A stretch of DNA of 64,000 nt, taken from Saprospiraceae bacterium UBA1994. GTDB taxonomy: Bacteria; Bacteroidota; Bacteroidia; Chitinophagales; Saprospiraceae. Of the stretch, positions 46,666-56,392 are shown piece after piece. Position 1 is the stretch's first letter, and each line of letters starts with the position of its first letter. The DNA lies in assembly GCA_002335865.1 (NCBI GenBank), contig DDCY01000032.1, forward strand, positions 38,810 to 102,809, read 5' to 3'. Made by a program: the position numbers and the translations under genes. A model generated the notes under the pieces. It worked only from the letters and a program-made list of their open reading frames with translations, was not told the origin of the DNA and made no database searches.

Positions 46666-47790
46666 CTAAACTTTAGCTACTTTCATAAGACAATTATAAA
46701 CTATTTCAGCAGTACGATCCCAATCAAAATCATTGGTCCTTTTAAATCCTTTACTAATCAACTGCTCTCTACGTGATTCATCGCTAACTATACTATGCAT
46801 AGCTCCTACTATTTCATTGGTATCATTAGGATCGATAACTATAGCAGCATCTCCGGCTACCTCAGGCATACTCGATGTGTTGGATGTGATGACTGGTACG
46901 CCAGAAGAGAATGCTTCTAAAATAGGGATACCAAATCCTTCGAATGTAGATATATAGATAAGTGCAATTGCACTAGCCAGCATTTCTTTCGCTTCATCTT
47001 TGACATCGTGGTACATATGTATCTCATGTTTAAATGGGCTAAAGTTGTATGCTTTTTGGATTTGGTGAAAATTCCATGCAGGTCTACCAACAATCACAAG
47101 GTGATGTTCTGTATTGTGTGTCGCTTTATATGATGAGAAGGCTTCTATTAGCTTAACTATATTTTTTCTTGGGTGCAGTGATCCTAGATAGAAGAAGTAA
47201 GGATAACCCTCGCTATATTGATTTCTTATCTCTATTTTAGTAGACTTAACTACTGGGGCAAATCCTTTAGGGGAAGCATTATGTCCAATACTGATCTTGC
47301 TTGCAGAAATTCCAAACTGTTCGATGATATCAGCCTTAGTAGCTTCTGAAACAGCAATTATGTGATTTGCTCTCTTGTGGAACAGTGGAAAGAACTTTTT
47401 ATAATACCTGAGGTGATGGCCAGGTAAATGGTCTGGATAATGAATGTAAGCCAAATCATGACTTACCATTACAGATGGTATGTTGGAACGAAGGCTCAGG
47501 TAAGCATCACCACTAAAGAATACATCCGCCTTATATTTTTTGAGTGCTCTATGTACTGAATATTCGAACCATAACTTGAATAGAATAGGTAGTCTAGCAG
47601 GAACACCTATTTCTAGGGCAGTAACATTATCCGCAAAGACGAATTCAGGATCAAATGGGCGATCAAATAGGAATATGAACTCATGCTCTGGATGATTGGC
47701 TACCATGCGACGCGTTACTTCATAGATGTATCTTGCGACACCTTCCATTCTTCCTTTCTGAAGTACACGTGCGTTGACGGCTATTCTCAC
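46666..47790 (-). CDS. Family 4 glycosyltransferase
   Basis: 374 residues starting at GTG (MRIAVNARVLQKGRMEGVARY; no ATG upstream in frame). GT4 features: the early GVARYIYE loop, the linker motif YPYFFYLGSLHPRKNIVKLIEAF, and the donor-binding segment IYISTFEGFGIPILEAFSSGVPVITSN with the E-x7-E motif and PEVAGDAAIVIDPND. It transfers a sugar from a nucleotide-activated donor, probably in capsule, LPS or glycoprotein synthesis. No sugar-nucleotide gene is beside it. Confidence 0.87.
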   Translation of the reverse strand: MRIAVNARVLQKGRMEGVARYIYEVTRRMVANHPEHEFIFLFDRPFDPEFVFADNVTALEIGVPARLPILFKLWFEYSVHRALKKYKADVFFSGDAYLSLRSNIPSVMVSHDLAYIHYPDHLPGHHLRYYKKFFPLFHKRANHIIAVSEATKADIIEQFGISASKISIGHNASPKGFAPVVKSTKIEIRNQYSEGYPYFFYLGSLHPRKNIVKLIEAFSSYKATHNTEHHLVIVGRPAWNFHQIQKAYNFSPFKHEIHMYHDVKDEAKEMLASAIALIYISTFEGFGIPILEAFSSGVPVITSNTSSMPEVAGDAAIVIDPNDTNEIVGAMHSIVSDESRREQLISKGFKRTNDFDWDRTAEIVYNCLMKVAKV

Positions 47791-48013
47791 TAATGCTCTT
47801 TTAATTTATTGAATATGCGATCATCGGCATCTATGATATTTAAACTAATCATAATACTTTAGATGATCTCAATACGAAGATAATTCATTTGCCCAATCCT
47901 ATATCATGATCTGAAGTTTTTGATATTCATCTTTATGGTTATGCCGTTAATGCGAAGATTCTTGTTTTTGTATCCTTCTTTATAGTAATTCTACTAAACC
48001 CTTATATTGCAAA

Positions 48014-48028
48014 ACCGTTAAGAACGGT
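48014..48028 (+). promoter_or_regulatory. Inverted repeat just before the nadB ribosome-binding site
   Basis: ACCGTT and AACGGT are exact inverted repeats around AAG. They lie in the nadB leader directly before an AAAGGAG sequence and could be an operator or an RNA hairpin controlling translation. Confidence 0.4.
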
Positions 48029-48030
48029 AT

Positions 48031-48037
48031 AAAGGAG
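48031..48037 (+). promoter_or_regulatory. Shine-Dalgarno sequence of nadB
   Basis: AAAGGAG lies five bases before the ATG of nadB. Such a clear Shine-Dalgarno is unusual in this genome, where most starts have none. Confidence 0.6.
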
Positions 48038-48042
48038 ACACA

Positions 48043-49647
48043 ATGAAAAAAGAATCAGATGTTCTAATCATAGGAGCAGGAGTGGCAGGACTTACTTGTG
48101 CGATCAAATTGGCTATTCAGCGCCCTGATATATCTATTAATGTACTCACCAAGTCTAATGATCAAGAGAGCAATACGCGATATGCGCAAGGTGGTGTTGC
48201 TGCGGTATGGGATCATGGAATTGACAATTATAATAAGCATGTAGAGGATACTCTTGATGCTGGTGTTGGATTATGTGACCTTGATGTAGTCCGTATGGTG
48301 ATAGAAGAAGGGCCGGTACGAGTACAAGAAATAATAGATTGGGGTGCAAGATTTGATAAAGAAGAAGATGGTGACTATAATCTAGGTAAAGAAGGTGGGC
48401 ACTCAGAAAATAGAATCCTACACTATAAAGATATTACTGGTTGGGAGATACAACGTACACTTAACTATAAGGCGAGATCATTAAAGAATATCAATTTTCT
48501 TGAGCATTACTTTGCGGTGAATCTTATTACACAGCATAGTTTAGGTCGAAATGTAACGAGACTTGCGCCGAATATTGAATGTTATGGGGCATATGTATTT
48601 AATAAAAAGACAAAGCAGATAGAAACATTTCTTGCAAAGCAGGTCGTTATGGCCGCAGGAGGAGCCGGACAGATATATAAAAATACAACCAATCCAACTA
48701 TAGCTACTGGGGATGGTATCGCGATGATGTATCGTGCCATGGGGAGAATAGCTAATATGGAATTTATACAATTTCATCCAACAGCATTATATAATCCAGC
48801 TGGCGAGAATCCATCATTTCTCGTGTCGGAAGCGGTGAGAGGATTTGGAGCGGTGCTCAAAACTTCCGATGGTAAAGAATTTATGCAAAAGTATGATGAG
48901 CGTCTATCACTTGCTCCAAGAGATATAGTAGCTAGAGCGATAGATAACGAGATGAAGATTCGTGGTGATGATTTTGTATTACTGGACTGTACGCAACTCG
49001 ACCAAGAAAAATTCTATGATCACTTTCCTAATATTACAGACAAGTGTAGAAGTATTGGTATAGATCCATTTGTGAATATGGTGCCTGTTGTACCCGCTTG
49101 TCATTACACCTGTGGTGGTATAGTTATAGATAAAGAAGGCCGAACTTCAGTTGCTAATTTATTCGCAGCTGGAGAGGTAACAGCTAGCGGTCTGCATGGC
49201 GCTAATAGACTTGCGTCTAATTCACTATTAGAAGGACTAGTCTATGGTCATAATATCCAAGAAGTAATTGTAAAAGAAATCGATAATAGTAGAATAAAAT
49301 CTGATGTACCGGAGTGGAATGCAGAAGGTACTACTGATCCAAATGAGTTAGTACTCCTAACTCAATCTTTGAAAGAACTCAAAGAAATAATGAGTAGCTA
49401 CGTAGGTATAGTGCGTACTGATGTAAGGATCAAAAGAGCTATGGATAGACTATGGTTGCTTTATCAAGAGACAGAAGATCTTTATAATAATACAACGATA
49501 TCTCCACAGCTCTGTGAGCTTCGTAATTTGATTACTATAGGTTACTTAGTGACAAAGTCTGCAGGTATGCGTAAAGAGAGTAGGGGATTGCATTACAACA
49601 CAGATTATCCATCACATTATGGATATTTAGAAACTACTTTGATGTAG
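48043..49647 (+). CDS. nadB: L-aspartate oxidase
   Basis: 534 residues. FAD-binding Rossmann fold at the start (VLIIGAGVAGLTCAIKLA), then SNTRYAQGGVAAVWD, the LATNPTIATGDGIAMMYRAMG-type region, and MEFIQFHPTALYNP. The succinate-dehydrogenase-like covalent His is absent, as expected for NadB. Further conserved segments are VPACHYTCGGI and AAGEVTASGLHGANRLASNSLLEGLVYG. It oxidises aspartate to iminoaspartate in the de novo NAD pathway. nadA and nadC are not adjacent. Its leader carries a clear Shine-Dalgarno and an inverted repeat. Confidence 0.94.
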   Translation: MKKESDVLIIGAGVAGLTCAIKLAIQRPDISINVLTKSNDQESNTRYAQGGVAAVWDHGIDNYNKHVEDTLDAGVGLCDLDVVRMVIEEGPVRVQEIIDWGARFDKEEDGDYNLGKEGGHSENRILHYKDITGWEIQRTLNYKARSLKNINFLEHYFAVNLITQHSLGRNVTRLAPNIECYGAYVFNKKTKQIETFLAKQVVMAAGGAGQIYKNTTNPTIATGDGIAMMYRAMGRIANMEFIQFHPTALYNPAGENPSFLVSEAVRGFGAVLKTSDGKEFMQKYDERLSLAPRDIVARAIDNEMKIRGDDFVLLDCTQLDQEKFYDHFPNITDKCRSIGIDPFVNMVPVVPACHYTCGGIVIDKEGRTSVANLFAAGEVTASGLHGANRLASNSLLEGLVYGHNIQEVIVKEIDNSRIKSDVPEWNAEGTTDPNELVLLTQSLKELKEIMSSYVGIVRTDVRIKRAMDRLWLLYQETEDLYNNTTISPQLCELRNLITIGYLVTKSAGMRKESRGLHYNTDYPSHYGYLETTLM

Positions 49648-49692
49648 AGTGATTGATTAGTTCAGCACACTTGAAATGACTACTGATTTTCG

Positions 49693-49729
49693 TAAAAAAG
49701 CCCCATCACAACTGCAATGAGGCTTTAAG
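49693..49729 (-). terminator. Terminator between convergent genes
   Basis: On the minus strand AAAGCCTCAT and ATGGGGCTTT pair fully (one G-U), followed by a T run, so it ends transcripts of the T9SS protein gene at 49787. On the plus strand one pair mismatches, so it is weaker for nadB. Confidence 0.55.
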
Positions 49730-49786
49730 TAGTTTTCGATATACTTTACTAAATAAAGTATTTGGTAGTTGGAGCCGAATTATGTT

Positions 49787-52051
49787 TTATTCTTTGATTA
49801 ATCGGATCGACTTATTGAGAGATTGACCTTTTATATTACATATATAAATACCTGCTGGCTGATCTATAGTAAGTGTATGGTTGTTGATTCCTAATGTTAC
49901 ATTGTATTGTTCTTTATAAATGATCTTCCCTGAGATGTCAGTGATTTCTAAAATAACATTCTCAGCTATATTAGCATTATACATAACTACGAATGACTGT
50001 ACAAAAGGATTAGGATATATACTGACAGAACTTGTTATACCCTTTATAGATCTCGAAAGTATTTCTATGTCATCATCGTCAAGTATACCATTTGTTGCAT
50101 GGCCAAGATTGTGAATATTTTGATTGTCATCAGTCATTATGAGTATTTCATCAGTCAGGTCTCCTAGTCTTACAGCGATGAAGTTTTTACCACTTATGTC
50201 AGATCCATTTATTGTAAAGTAGATGGCTTCTGGACAAGTTCCTTCGATGATTTCTTCAGGATAACTAAATGTATATGAAGCATCTACCATTACCCAATTT
50301 TTCTTTGAGCTAAAAGAGTCACTAATCCCATTAGCAAATTGTAATAACTCGCTGAGATCACTATAGTCGATATCACCGTCTTGATTAAGATCTGCTGCTA
50401 GATATTGGTATGCAGTTGTGAGTAATTTTTTTCCTTGTAAGTGATACAGTAATGCTTTTACATCTGCAAAATTAATGGAATTATAATTCGCATTATAGGC
50501 GGCTGTTAACATATATTCTACATCACTTCTTACTGCTTGATTGATAGTATAATTGCCTTGAATATCTGTATTCACATTAGCTTCTCCAAAGTGTATTGTT
50601 TCATGGTTTCCATATGTTTGGACCTCTTCATAATGAGAGATCTCTTGCCAGTACCCATGATCATCTAAGTAAGGTTGTGTTACTAACTCTTGTTGAGTAT
50701 TCCAACCTACCCATTCATCTATAATCGGAGTTGTGGAGATAATAGATACATTAGCATTCGCTAAACGCTCTTGGTTAGTAGACATCATGATCATACCTGC
50801 TACATTGTATTGTTCAGGGTTATTACTAGGTTCGCAATTAGGGATGTTAGCGTTATTGTTTTGTATGATTATATTAACTTGGCAGTAGCTTTGATTGCCT
50901 TTATTATCTGTAACATACATATTGAGTATATTATCTCCTATTTCATCGCAAGTAAATACTCTAAACTTATCGGTTACATCTGGAGAAAATGAAAATTGCA
51001 ATGGTTCATGACCACAAGGTGAGCTACTTTGCAAATCCAAATCTTTGGCCCAGATCTCAACCATACCGTTGTCTACTATTCCATCATTATTATCATCCAT
51101 AGGCATAAGTGCAGTAGTGATCTCAGCTAAGCAATATGGAATAGGTCCAGCAGCGTCTTTTACGACGATATCTATTGTGTGGAATACCCTGCCTGTGCAT
51201 CCATATCTAACTGTAAACATTACTTTAGTAATACCTATTGGGTAAGTGCCGGAGATGTCGCTTTCATTGTTATCCGCATACGGCGAATTATTAGTGATAT
51301 AAAAATCTTCACCACAAGCAGAAGGAGGAACAAATAATGGTGGTATATCTAAGTAGCTTCCTTCACAGTTAAATGAATTGAAATTGATTTCTTCTGCAAA
51401 ATCTACCTCAGGAAGATCAGATTTAGATATCTTGATCGTCTGGACGAATGTATATAGTCCAGCTGGATTAGGTCCATCAATCCCTGTAAAAGTGCACCAG
51501 TCCATTACTTTATGCGTGCGAAGTATCTTAGTGCATTGTGGTGTCATAGAAAATATCTGATCAGTATAGGCTATACCTATGAGACTACATTCTACATAGT
51601 CATATGTTGGGTATCCATATTCGGGTGGGAGATCTTCTGGTTGATATGCTGGATTACATCCTGTAAGTTCGATAAATGGCTCTGGCCAGTGTATGTTGTA
51701 TTCATTAAATTCTCCAGTAGCATCGACAGTAATAGTCTGTGAACACGACTGTAGATTCAAATTTGGATCCTCTACAGTCCATGTTCGCACAATAGTACCT
51801 ACATTACAGCTAGAAAGATTATAGTTTACGTCGGGTACGCCAGCATCGTGATCGCCATCATAGTCGTGGTAATACGCATTACCATATATACTTAGATCCC
51901 AAAGCTCATCTTGACAATCTACAGTGACATCTGCAGGGCAATAGATAGAGAATAAGTCTTCTTCTGCCATTACAGAAGTACTAAAAGCGAGAGTTATGAG
52001 CAGTATGCACAGCAGTGCCCATCCCTTCATGAGGGTAGAGGTTGTTTTCAT
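49787..52051 (-). CDS. Large secreted protein with dockerin-like motif and T9SS sorting domain
   Basis: 754 residues with a signal peptide (about 1-28, ending VMAEE). The N-terminal 380 residues contain several Cys-rich beta modules with the pattern of HYR/immunoglobulin-like repeats (CPADVTVDCQDELWD, GTIVRTWTVEDPNLN, CSQTITVDATG). A CnaB-like stretch around 420-530 (YNVAGMIMMSTNQERLANANVSIIS) is followed by a dockerin-like calcium segment YLAADLNQDGDIDYSDLSELL near 550-570. The C-terminal T9SS sorting domain starts at SVSIYPNPF and ends with LNKSIRLIKE. It is expected to be secreted and surface-attached. No cohesin or cellulosome gene is seen. Confidence 0.8.
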   Translation of the reverse strand: MKTTSTLMKGWALLCILLITLAFSTSVMAEEDLFSIYCPADVTVDCQDELWDLSIYGNAYYHDYDGDHDAGVPDVNYNLSSCNVGTIVRTWTVEDPNLNLQSCSQTITVDATGEFNEYNIHWPEPFIELTGCNPAYQPEDLPPEYGYPTYDYVECSLIGIAYTDQIFSMTPQCTKILRTHKVMDWCTFTGIDGPNPAGLYTFVQTIKISKSDLPEVDFAEEINFNSFNCEGSYLDIPPLFVPPSACGEDFYITNNSPYADNNESDISGTYPIGITKVMFTVRYGCTGRVFHTIDIVVKDAAGPIPYCLAEITTALMPMDDNNDGIVDNGMVEIWAKDLDLQSSSPCGHEPLQFSFSPDVTDKFRVFTCDEIGDNILNMYVTDNKGNQSYCQVNIIIQNNNANIPNCEPSNNPEQYNVAGMIMMSTNQERLANANVSIISTTPIIDEWVGWNTQQELVTQPYLDDHGYWQEISHYEEVQTYGNHETIHFGEANVNTDIQGNYTINQAVRSDVEYMLTAAYNANYNSINFADVKALLYHLQGKKLLTTAYQYLAADLNQDGDIDYSDLSELLQFANGISDSFSSKKNWVMVDASYTFSYPEEIIEGTCPEAIYFTINGSDISGKNFIAVRLGDLTDEILIMTDDNQNIHNLGHATNGILDDDDIEILSRSIKGITSSVSIYPNPFVQSFVVMYNANIAENVILEITDISGKIIYKEQYNVTLGINNHTLTIDQPAGIYICNIKGQSLNKSIRLIKE

Positions 52052-52411
52052 ATTGTTTTGAACCTTTATAACAGATGATAAAAATTGGCCGTAGGTTGGA
52101 CCAGCGCATTACATATTAAAACAAATATACATATGTTATTTACATTGTATCAGTGTTTTATGTTAAAATTTCCAAAATAGGAGATTGCCATTAAACAATT
52201 AGGAGTGAAATAATCGATCGTTTGGATTAAAATAAATAGAAGGCATTATAGTTTATGGATTGTAAATAAAGATTTGTAGGATTTTATCTAAAATATAATT
52301 AAGTGATTCATAAGAGTAATCAGAATGGTTTTTTCATAAAGGACCTTGAATATGAAAATGCTTGGATTTACAACATTTGTGATATCTTAATGTCAAGAAA
52401 ACGAAAAAAAA
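52052..52411. other. Divergent intergenic region
   Basis: 360 AT-rich bases. On the minus strand TATATTTG at 52122-52129 could be the -7 box of the T9SS protein gene. A weak frame-shifted start (ATG 52390) precedes the next plus-strand gene. No RNA gene is recognised. Confidence 0.45.
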
Positions 52412-52840
52412 TTGAAGGCAATATTAAGAAATGTATTAGCAGTGATAATTGGTATAGCAGTAATGATGTTTGTTAATTCTAGTTTAATTCAGGCCAGTGC
52501 TTCTATCATACCACCACCAGAAGGAGTAGATCCTATGGATATTGAAAGTATCAAAGCTAACTTTGATAAGTTTACACCTAAGCATTATCTCGTTCCATTT
52601 TTAGCTCATGCCTTGGGTACTCTGGCAGGTGTTGTAGTAGCGTGTTTTATAGCGGCCTCACATAAATTAAGAATAGCTATGAGCCTAGGTATCCTTCATT
52701 TGTTAGGTGGGATAGCGGCTGCAGTAATGATACCTGCTCCACTATGGTTTATAGTAGTTGATCTTGTATTAGCTTATATCCCTATGGCTTGGTTGGGTAT
52801 CAAACTGAGCGGAGTAAAAAATAGATATTACAAATTGTAA
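52412..52840 (+). CDS. Small four-helix membrane protein, TTG start
   Basis: 142 residues with about four hydrophobic segments (residues 8-25, 60-82, 87-105 and 110-130). The chosen start is TTG at 52412, giving MKAILRNVLAVIIGIAVMM, which matches the usual beginning of this kind of Bacteroidota membrane protein. An ATG at 52390 is in another frame, separated by a run of eight A residues, so a homopolymer frameshift with a 22-base longer start cannot be excluded. The function is unknown. The last bases overlap a convergent gene remnant. Confidence 0.65.
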   Translation: MKAILRNVLAVIIGIAVMMFVNSSLIQASASIIPPPEGVDPMDIESIKANFDKFTPKHYLVPFLAHALGTLAGVVVACFIAASHKLRIAMSLGILHLLGGIAAAVMIPAPLWFIVVDLVLAYIPMAWLGIKLSGVKNRYYKL

Positions 52841-53160
52841 ATAATGCCACCTCGGAGATAGTTAACTCTAAGTTGCCGGCCATTACTATAAATATTGTTC
52901 AATGAGTAAGTGTGTGTTGCACTTGTCATAAGACTCCATCTATAAGTAATGTTATATCCTAACTGGATACCTACACTTCCTGATATTAGATTTTTTCTAA
53001 TGTCCGAAGTATCCATATCGTATTCTAATATTTCATTTTCGTTATCTAGTGTTTTACCTTCGAGACTTATTAACCTATCGTATTGTATTCCCATACTCGG
53101 CTTAAGCAACCATTTTTTTGAGATGGTAATCCTTTTATTAATAGCTGCCAACATACACAA
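52828..53160 (-). pseudogene. C-terminal fragment of an outer-membrane beta-barrel gene
   Basis: An open frame of 110 codons has strand-like alternation and ends NYLRGGIIYNL, as barrel proteins do (IRKNLISGSVGIQLGYNITY and RWSLMTSATHTYSLNN). Just upstream, a different frame reads SIQLTASFNIP, also protein-like, so the 5' part was lost or frameshifted. The remnant begins about 80 bases from a divergent promoter and overlaps the neighbouring membrane protein gene by 13 bases at its 3' end. I treat it as a truncated gene, although a short intact protein is possible. Confidence 0.5.
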
Positions 53161-53241
53161 TACAAGGAATATTGAAACTTGCTGTTAACTGAATACTATT
53201 GTAATAATAATATATTTTTGCGCCTCCAATAACTAAGATGT

Positions 53242-53913
53242 ATGTTCAGTAAAGCGGTATTCGATCAATACTTGGAGAAGTTTCCTGCCAGATTAATGGG
53301 GAGAGGTGAGTTATCTAATTTATATATGTGGGATGCACAGCAACATTTTGCTCAGATTTGGGATATAGAGAGATTGGATTTTGACATCATGTATGCAGAG
53401 AGTCTACATAGTGATATATCTAACAGACTATGGACTGGAGTAGATTATCATCCTAAGGAGTCTATGAATACATTTCTTAAGTATGAGAAAGAATTTATAC
53501 GTAGTATGTTTCGTGATTTGTTTAATGAAGGCAAAGATCTACAGATGAGGATATCTCGATTTATATTTCATTGTGATGAACTACGTAAACAGATTAAAAA
53601 GAAAGAGCCTAAACTATTGCATCATTATCACGACGAGAAAATGGTTGTCAATTACCTTATGCTTAACGATCCTCAGAGATACACCTATTTGGAACTAGTT
53701 TCATTTAGAAAAGCAATGGCAGCTATGCAAGCACGTAATATCCCGGAGTATATTACCATAGAAAGTTATACTAAACTTATGCGTATTATTCAGAATTTTA
53801 TTAAAGCAGACACTTCCATGGCGAATGGTTATAAATCTTTATTTCCTGATCAGAAGTTGCATGTCGCTGGCAGTATGCTCATGGCATTGGATTTTATTCA
53901 GAATGTTGACTAA
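53242..53913 (+). CDS. Hypothetical helical protein
   Basis: 223 residues, predominantly helical and rich in aromatic and charged residues, with no signal peptide or membrane segment (FDQYLEKFPARLMGRGELSNL, MFRDLFNEGKDLQMRISRFIF, FIKADTSMANGYKSLF). I do not recognise the family. A TATTTTTG box at 53213-53220 fits the -7 consensus and lies about 22 bases before the ATG. It precedes the glutamine synthetase gene by 227 bases on the same strand. Function is unknown. Confidence 0.6.
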   Translation: MFSKAVFDQYLEKFPARLMGRGELSNLYMWDAQQHFAQIWDIERLDFDIMYAESLHSDISNRLWTGVDYHPKESMNTFLKYEKEFIRSMFRDLFNEGKDLQMRISRFIFHCDELRKQIKKKEPKLLHHYHDEKMVVNYLMLNDPQRYTYLELVSFRKAMAAMQARNIPEYITIESYTKLMRIIQNFIKADTSMANGYKSLFPDQKLHVAGSMLMALDFIQNVD

Positions 53914-54140
53914 TAATGCTATTTCAGATGATGGCGCATATAAAATATTTGGGTACAATCTGTTTGTAATCGCATTTTTATGACTCATACCCTGTATAAA
54001 GTAGGGGTAAAGTGGATAAAATGTTAGTAATTGTCATAAAATACCCCTCTATTTTGTATAGTTTTGCGTCAATGCGATTTAAATCGCAAGTTTTAGTACT
54101 GTTTACATTGATAATTAATAATTCAAAATTAGTATTTAAC

Positions 54141-56333
54141 ATGGCTACATTAAGATTCCAAGCATTAAATGATTCAGCAAACAGATCACCTGTTCAGGTA
54201 GATGAGATCTCAGATACTAGGTCAGAGCTTTTCGGAGCTAACGTATTTGACAAGAGAGCGCAGAAGCACTTCATGACCAAAGAAGGATACAAGGCCGTAA
54301 GATCTGCTATCGATCATGGTACTAAGATAGACCGTATGATCGCTGATCAAGTAGCGGCGTCGATGAAGACATGGGCTCTCTCTAGAGGAGCGACGCATTA
54401 TACGCACTGGTTTCAGCCATTGACAGGTACTACAGCTGAAAAGCATGATGCATTTTTTGAGCCTATTGGAGATGGAGATGCTATTGAAAAATTTGCAGGG
54501 GGACAATTAGTGCAGCAAGAGCCAGATGCATCTTCATTCCCTAATGGAGGAATCCGTAATACATTTGAAGCGAGAGGATATACCGCGTGGGATCCTACAT
54601 CGCCAGCATTCGTAATCGGTACTACATTATGTATCCCAACGATATTCGTATCATACACAGGTGAGGCATTGGATATGAAGACTCCTCTACTAAGAGCTTT
54701 ACAAGCCGTGGATGCAGCAGCAACTGATGTATGTAAGTACTTCGATAAAAACGTAAAGAAAGTAATCGCAACGCTCGGTTGGGAACAGGAGTATTTTCTA
54801 ATAGATAGTGCACTTGCATCGGCTAGACCAGATTTAACTGCAACAGGACGTACATTATTAGGCCACTCTCCAGCCAAAGGTCAGCAGCTAGATGATCATT
54901 ATTTTGGATCTATACCTGAAAGAGCACTCGCTTATATGAGAGATCTTGAGATAGAATCTATCCAACTCGGAATACCAGTGAAAACTAGGCATAATGAGGT
55001 AGCACCTAACCAGTTTGAGCTGGCTCCATTATTTGAAGAGGCGAACCTTGCTGTGGATCACAATTCATTATTGATGGACGTGATGGAGAAGGTAGCATCT
55101 AGACACAATTTTAAAGTATTGTTCCATGAGAAGCCATTTGCGGGGATCAATGGATCAGGAAAACATAATAACTGGTCATTAGCTACAGATACAGGAGTGA
55201 ATCTATTGGCACCCGGTAAAACTCCAATGAGTAATCTGCAATTTTTAACATTCTTTATTAATACGATCAAAGCTGTATATACACATGCAGATTTACTAAG
55301 AGCGACTATAGCTTCTGCAAGTAATGATCATAGACTTGGAGCTAATGAGGCACCCCCTGCTATTATTTCAGTATTTATCGGACAGCAGTTATCTAAAGTA
55401 TTAGATGATTTAGAGAAAGTATCGAAAGGTAAGATCACACCAGAAGAGATGACTGATCTAAAACTTAATGTGGTAGGAAAAATTCCAGATGTACTTCTAG
55501 ATAATACAGATAGAAACAGAACTTCACCTTTCGCCTTTACTGGCAATAAATTTGAGTTCAGAGCAGTAGGATCTACTGCTAATTGTGCAGAGCCAATGAC
55601 AGTATTAAATACTATTATGGCTGACCAGTTGATTCAGTTCAAATCTGAAGTAGATGCAATGTTGAAAAAGGATAAGAAGATGAAGAAAGATGGTGCGATA
55701 TTTAACGTACTTCGAGAGTATATAAAATCATCCAAGGCTATTAGATTTGAAGGTGATGGATATGGCGAACCTTGGGTAAAAGAAGCGAAGAAGAGAGGAC
55801 TCAATAATTTCTTAAATACGCCAAGAGCATTAGCTGCAAAAATAAGTAAAGAGGCCTTATCTCTCTATGAAAAGCATGGTGTAATGAATCATGTAGAGAC
55901 AGAAGCGAGATACGAAATTGACTTAGAAAATTATGTAATGAAAATGCAGATCGAAGGTCGAACATTAGGAGATATCGCAGGAAATCATGTCATCCCTACG
56001 GCGATCAAATATCAAAATGTAATCCTAAAAAGTCTAAGAGGTCTTAAGGAGATATTCGGTACAGGATACAAAAAGATGGCATCAGAGCAGATAGAATTAG
56101 CAAAGGCCATATCCATACATATCAATGGTATTTCTGCTAATGTAGATAAGATGAATGCTGAGGGAGCAAGAGCTAATAAATTGACGAAATTAGATAAGCA
56201 AGCCATTGCTTATTGTGATAAGGTAAAGCCTTACTTCGAGACTATCAGAGTACATTGTGATGCATTAGAAATGATGGTTGATGATGAGATCTGGCCGATG
56301 GTTAAGTATAGAGAAATGTTATTTACTAAGTAA
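54141..56333 (+). CDS. glnN: Glutamine synthetase type III
   Basis: 730 residues from the ATG at 54141. An open frame extends 43 codons further upstream, but the family start MATLRFQALND and the GSIII length fit the later ATG. Type III features: the opening SRGATHYTHWFQPLTG and TAEKHDAFFEP, the active-site stretch with GWEQEYFLID and HNEVAPNQFELAPLFEEAN, NNWSLATDTG, TSPFAFTGNKFEFRAVGS and the EGDGYGEPW region. GSIII makes glutamine from glutamate, ammonia and ATP. It forms dodecamers of large subunits and is common in Bacteroidota. TAGTTTTG (54059-54066) resembles a -7 box with a distant TTG. A good terminator follows. Confidence 0.95.
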   Translation: MATLRFQALNDSANRSPVQVDEISDTRSELFGANVFDKRAQKHFMTKEGYKAVRSAIDHGTKIDRMIADQVAASMKTWALSRGATHYTHWFQPLTGTTAEKHDAFFEPIGDGDAIEKFAGGQLVQQEPDASSFPNGGIRNTFEARGYTAWDPTSPAFVIGTTLCIPTIFVSYTGEALDMKTPLLRALQAVDAAATDVCKYFDKNVKKVIATLGWEQEYFLIDSALASARPDLTATGRTLLGHSPAKGQQLDDHYFGSIPERALAYMRDLEIESIQLGIPVKTRHNEVAPNQFELAPLFEEANLAVDHNSLLMDVMEKVASRHNFKVLFHEKPFAGINGSGKHNNWSLATDTGVNLLAPGKTPMSNLQFLTFFINTIKAVYTHADLLRATIASASNDHRLGANEAPPAIISVFIGQQLSKVLDDLEKVSKGKITPEEMTDLKLNVVGKIPDVLLDNTDRNRTSPFAFTGNKFEFRAVGSTANCAEPMTVLNTIMADQLIQFKSEVDAMLKKDKKMKKDGAIFNVLREYIKSSKAIRFEGDGYGEPWVKEAKKRGLNNFLNTPRALAAKISKEALSLYEKHGVMNHVETEARYEIDLENYVMKMQIEGRTLGDIAGNHVIPTAIKYQNVILKSLRGLKEIFGTGYKKMASEQIELAKAISIHINGISANVDKMNAEGARANKLTKLDKQAIAYCDKVKPYFETIRVHCDALEMMVDDEIWPMVKYREMLFTK

Positions 56334-56392
56334 CACTTTGTAACATGTGCAATTATTGTAAGTTGTATAAAGATTAAAATACTAAATACAAT

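Noticed and set aside
54012..54140. 43-codon N-terminal extension of glnN
   Set aside because: It reads as hydrophobic non-conserved sequence; type III glutamine synthetases begin near the later ATG, and a -7-like box lies inside the extension.
54413..54877. Minus-strand 154-codon frame inside glnN
   Set aside because: Shadow frame opposite highly conserved glutamine synthetase sequence.
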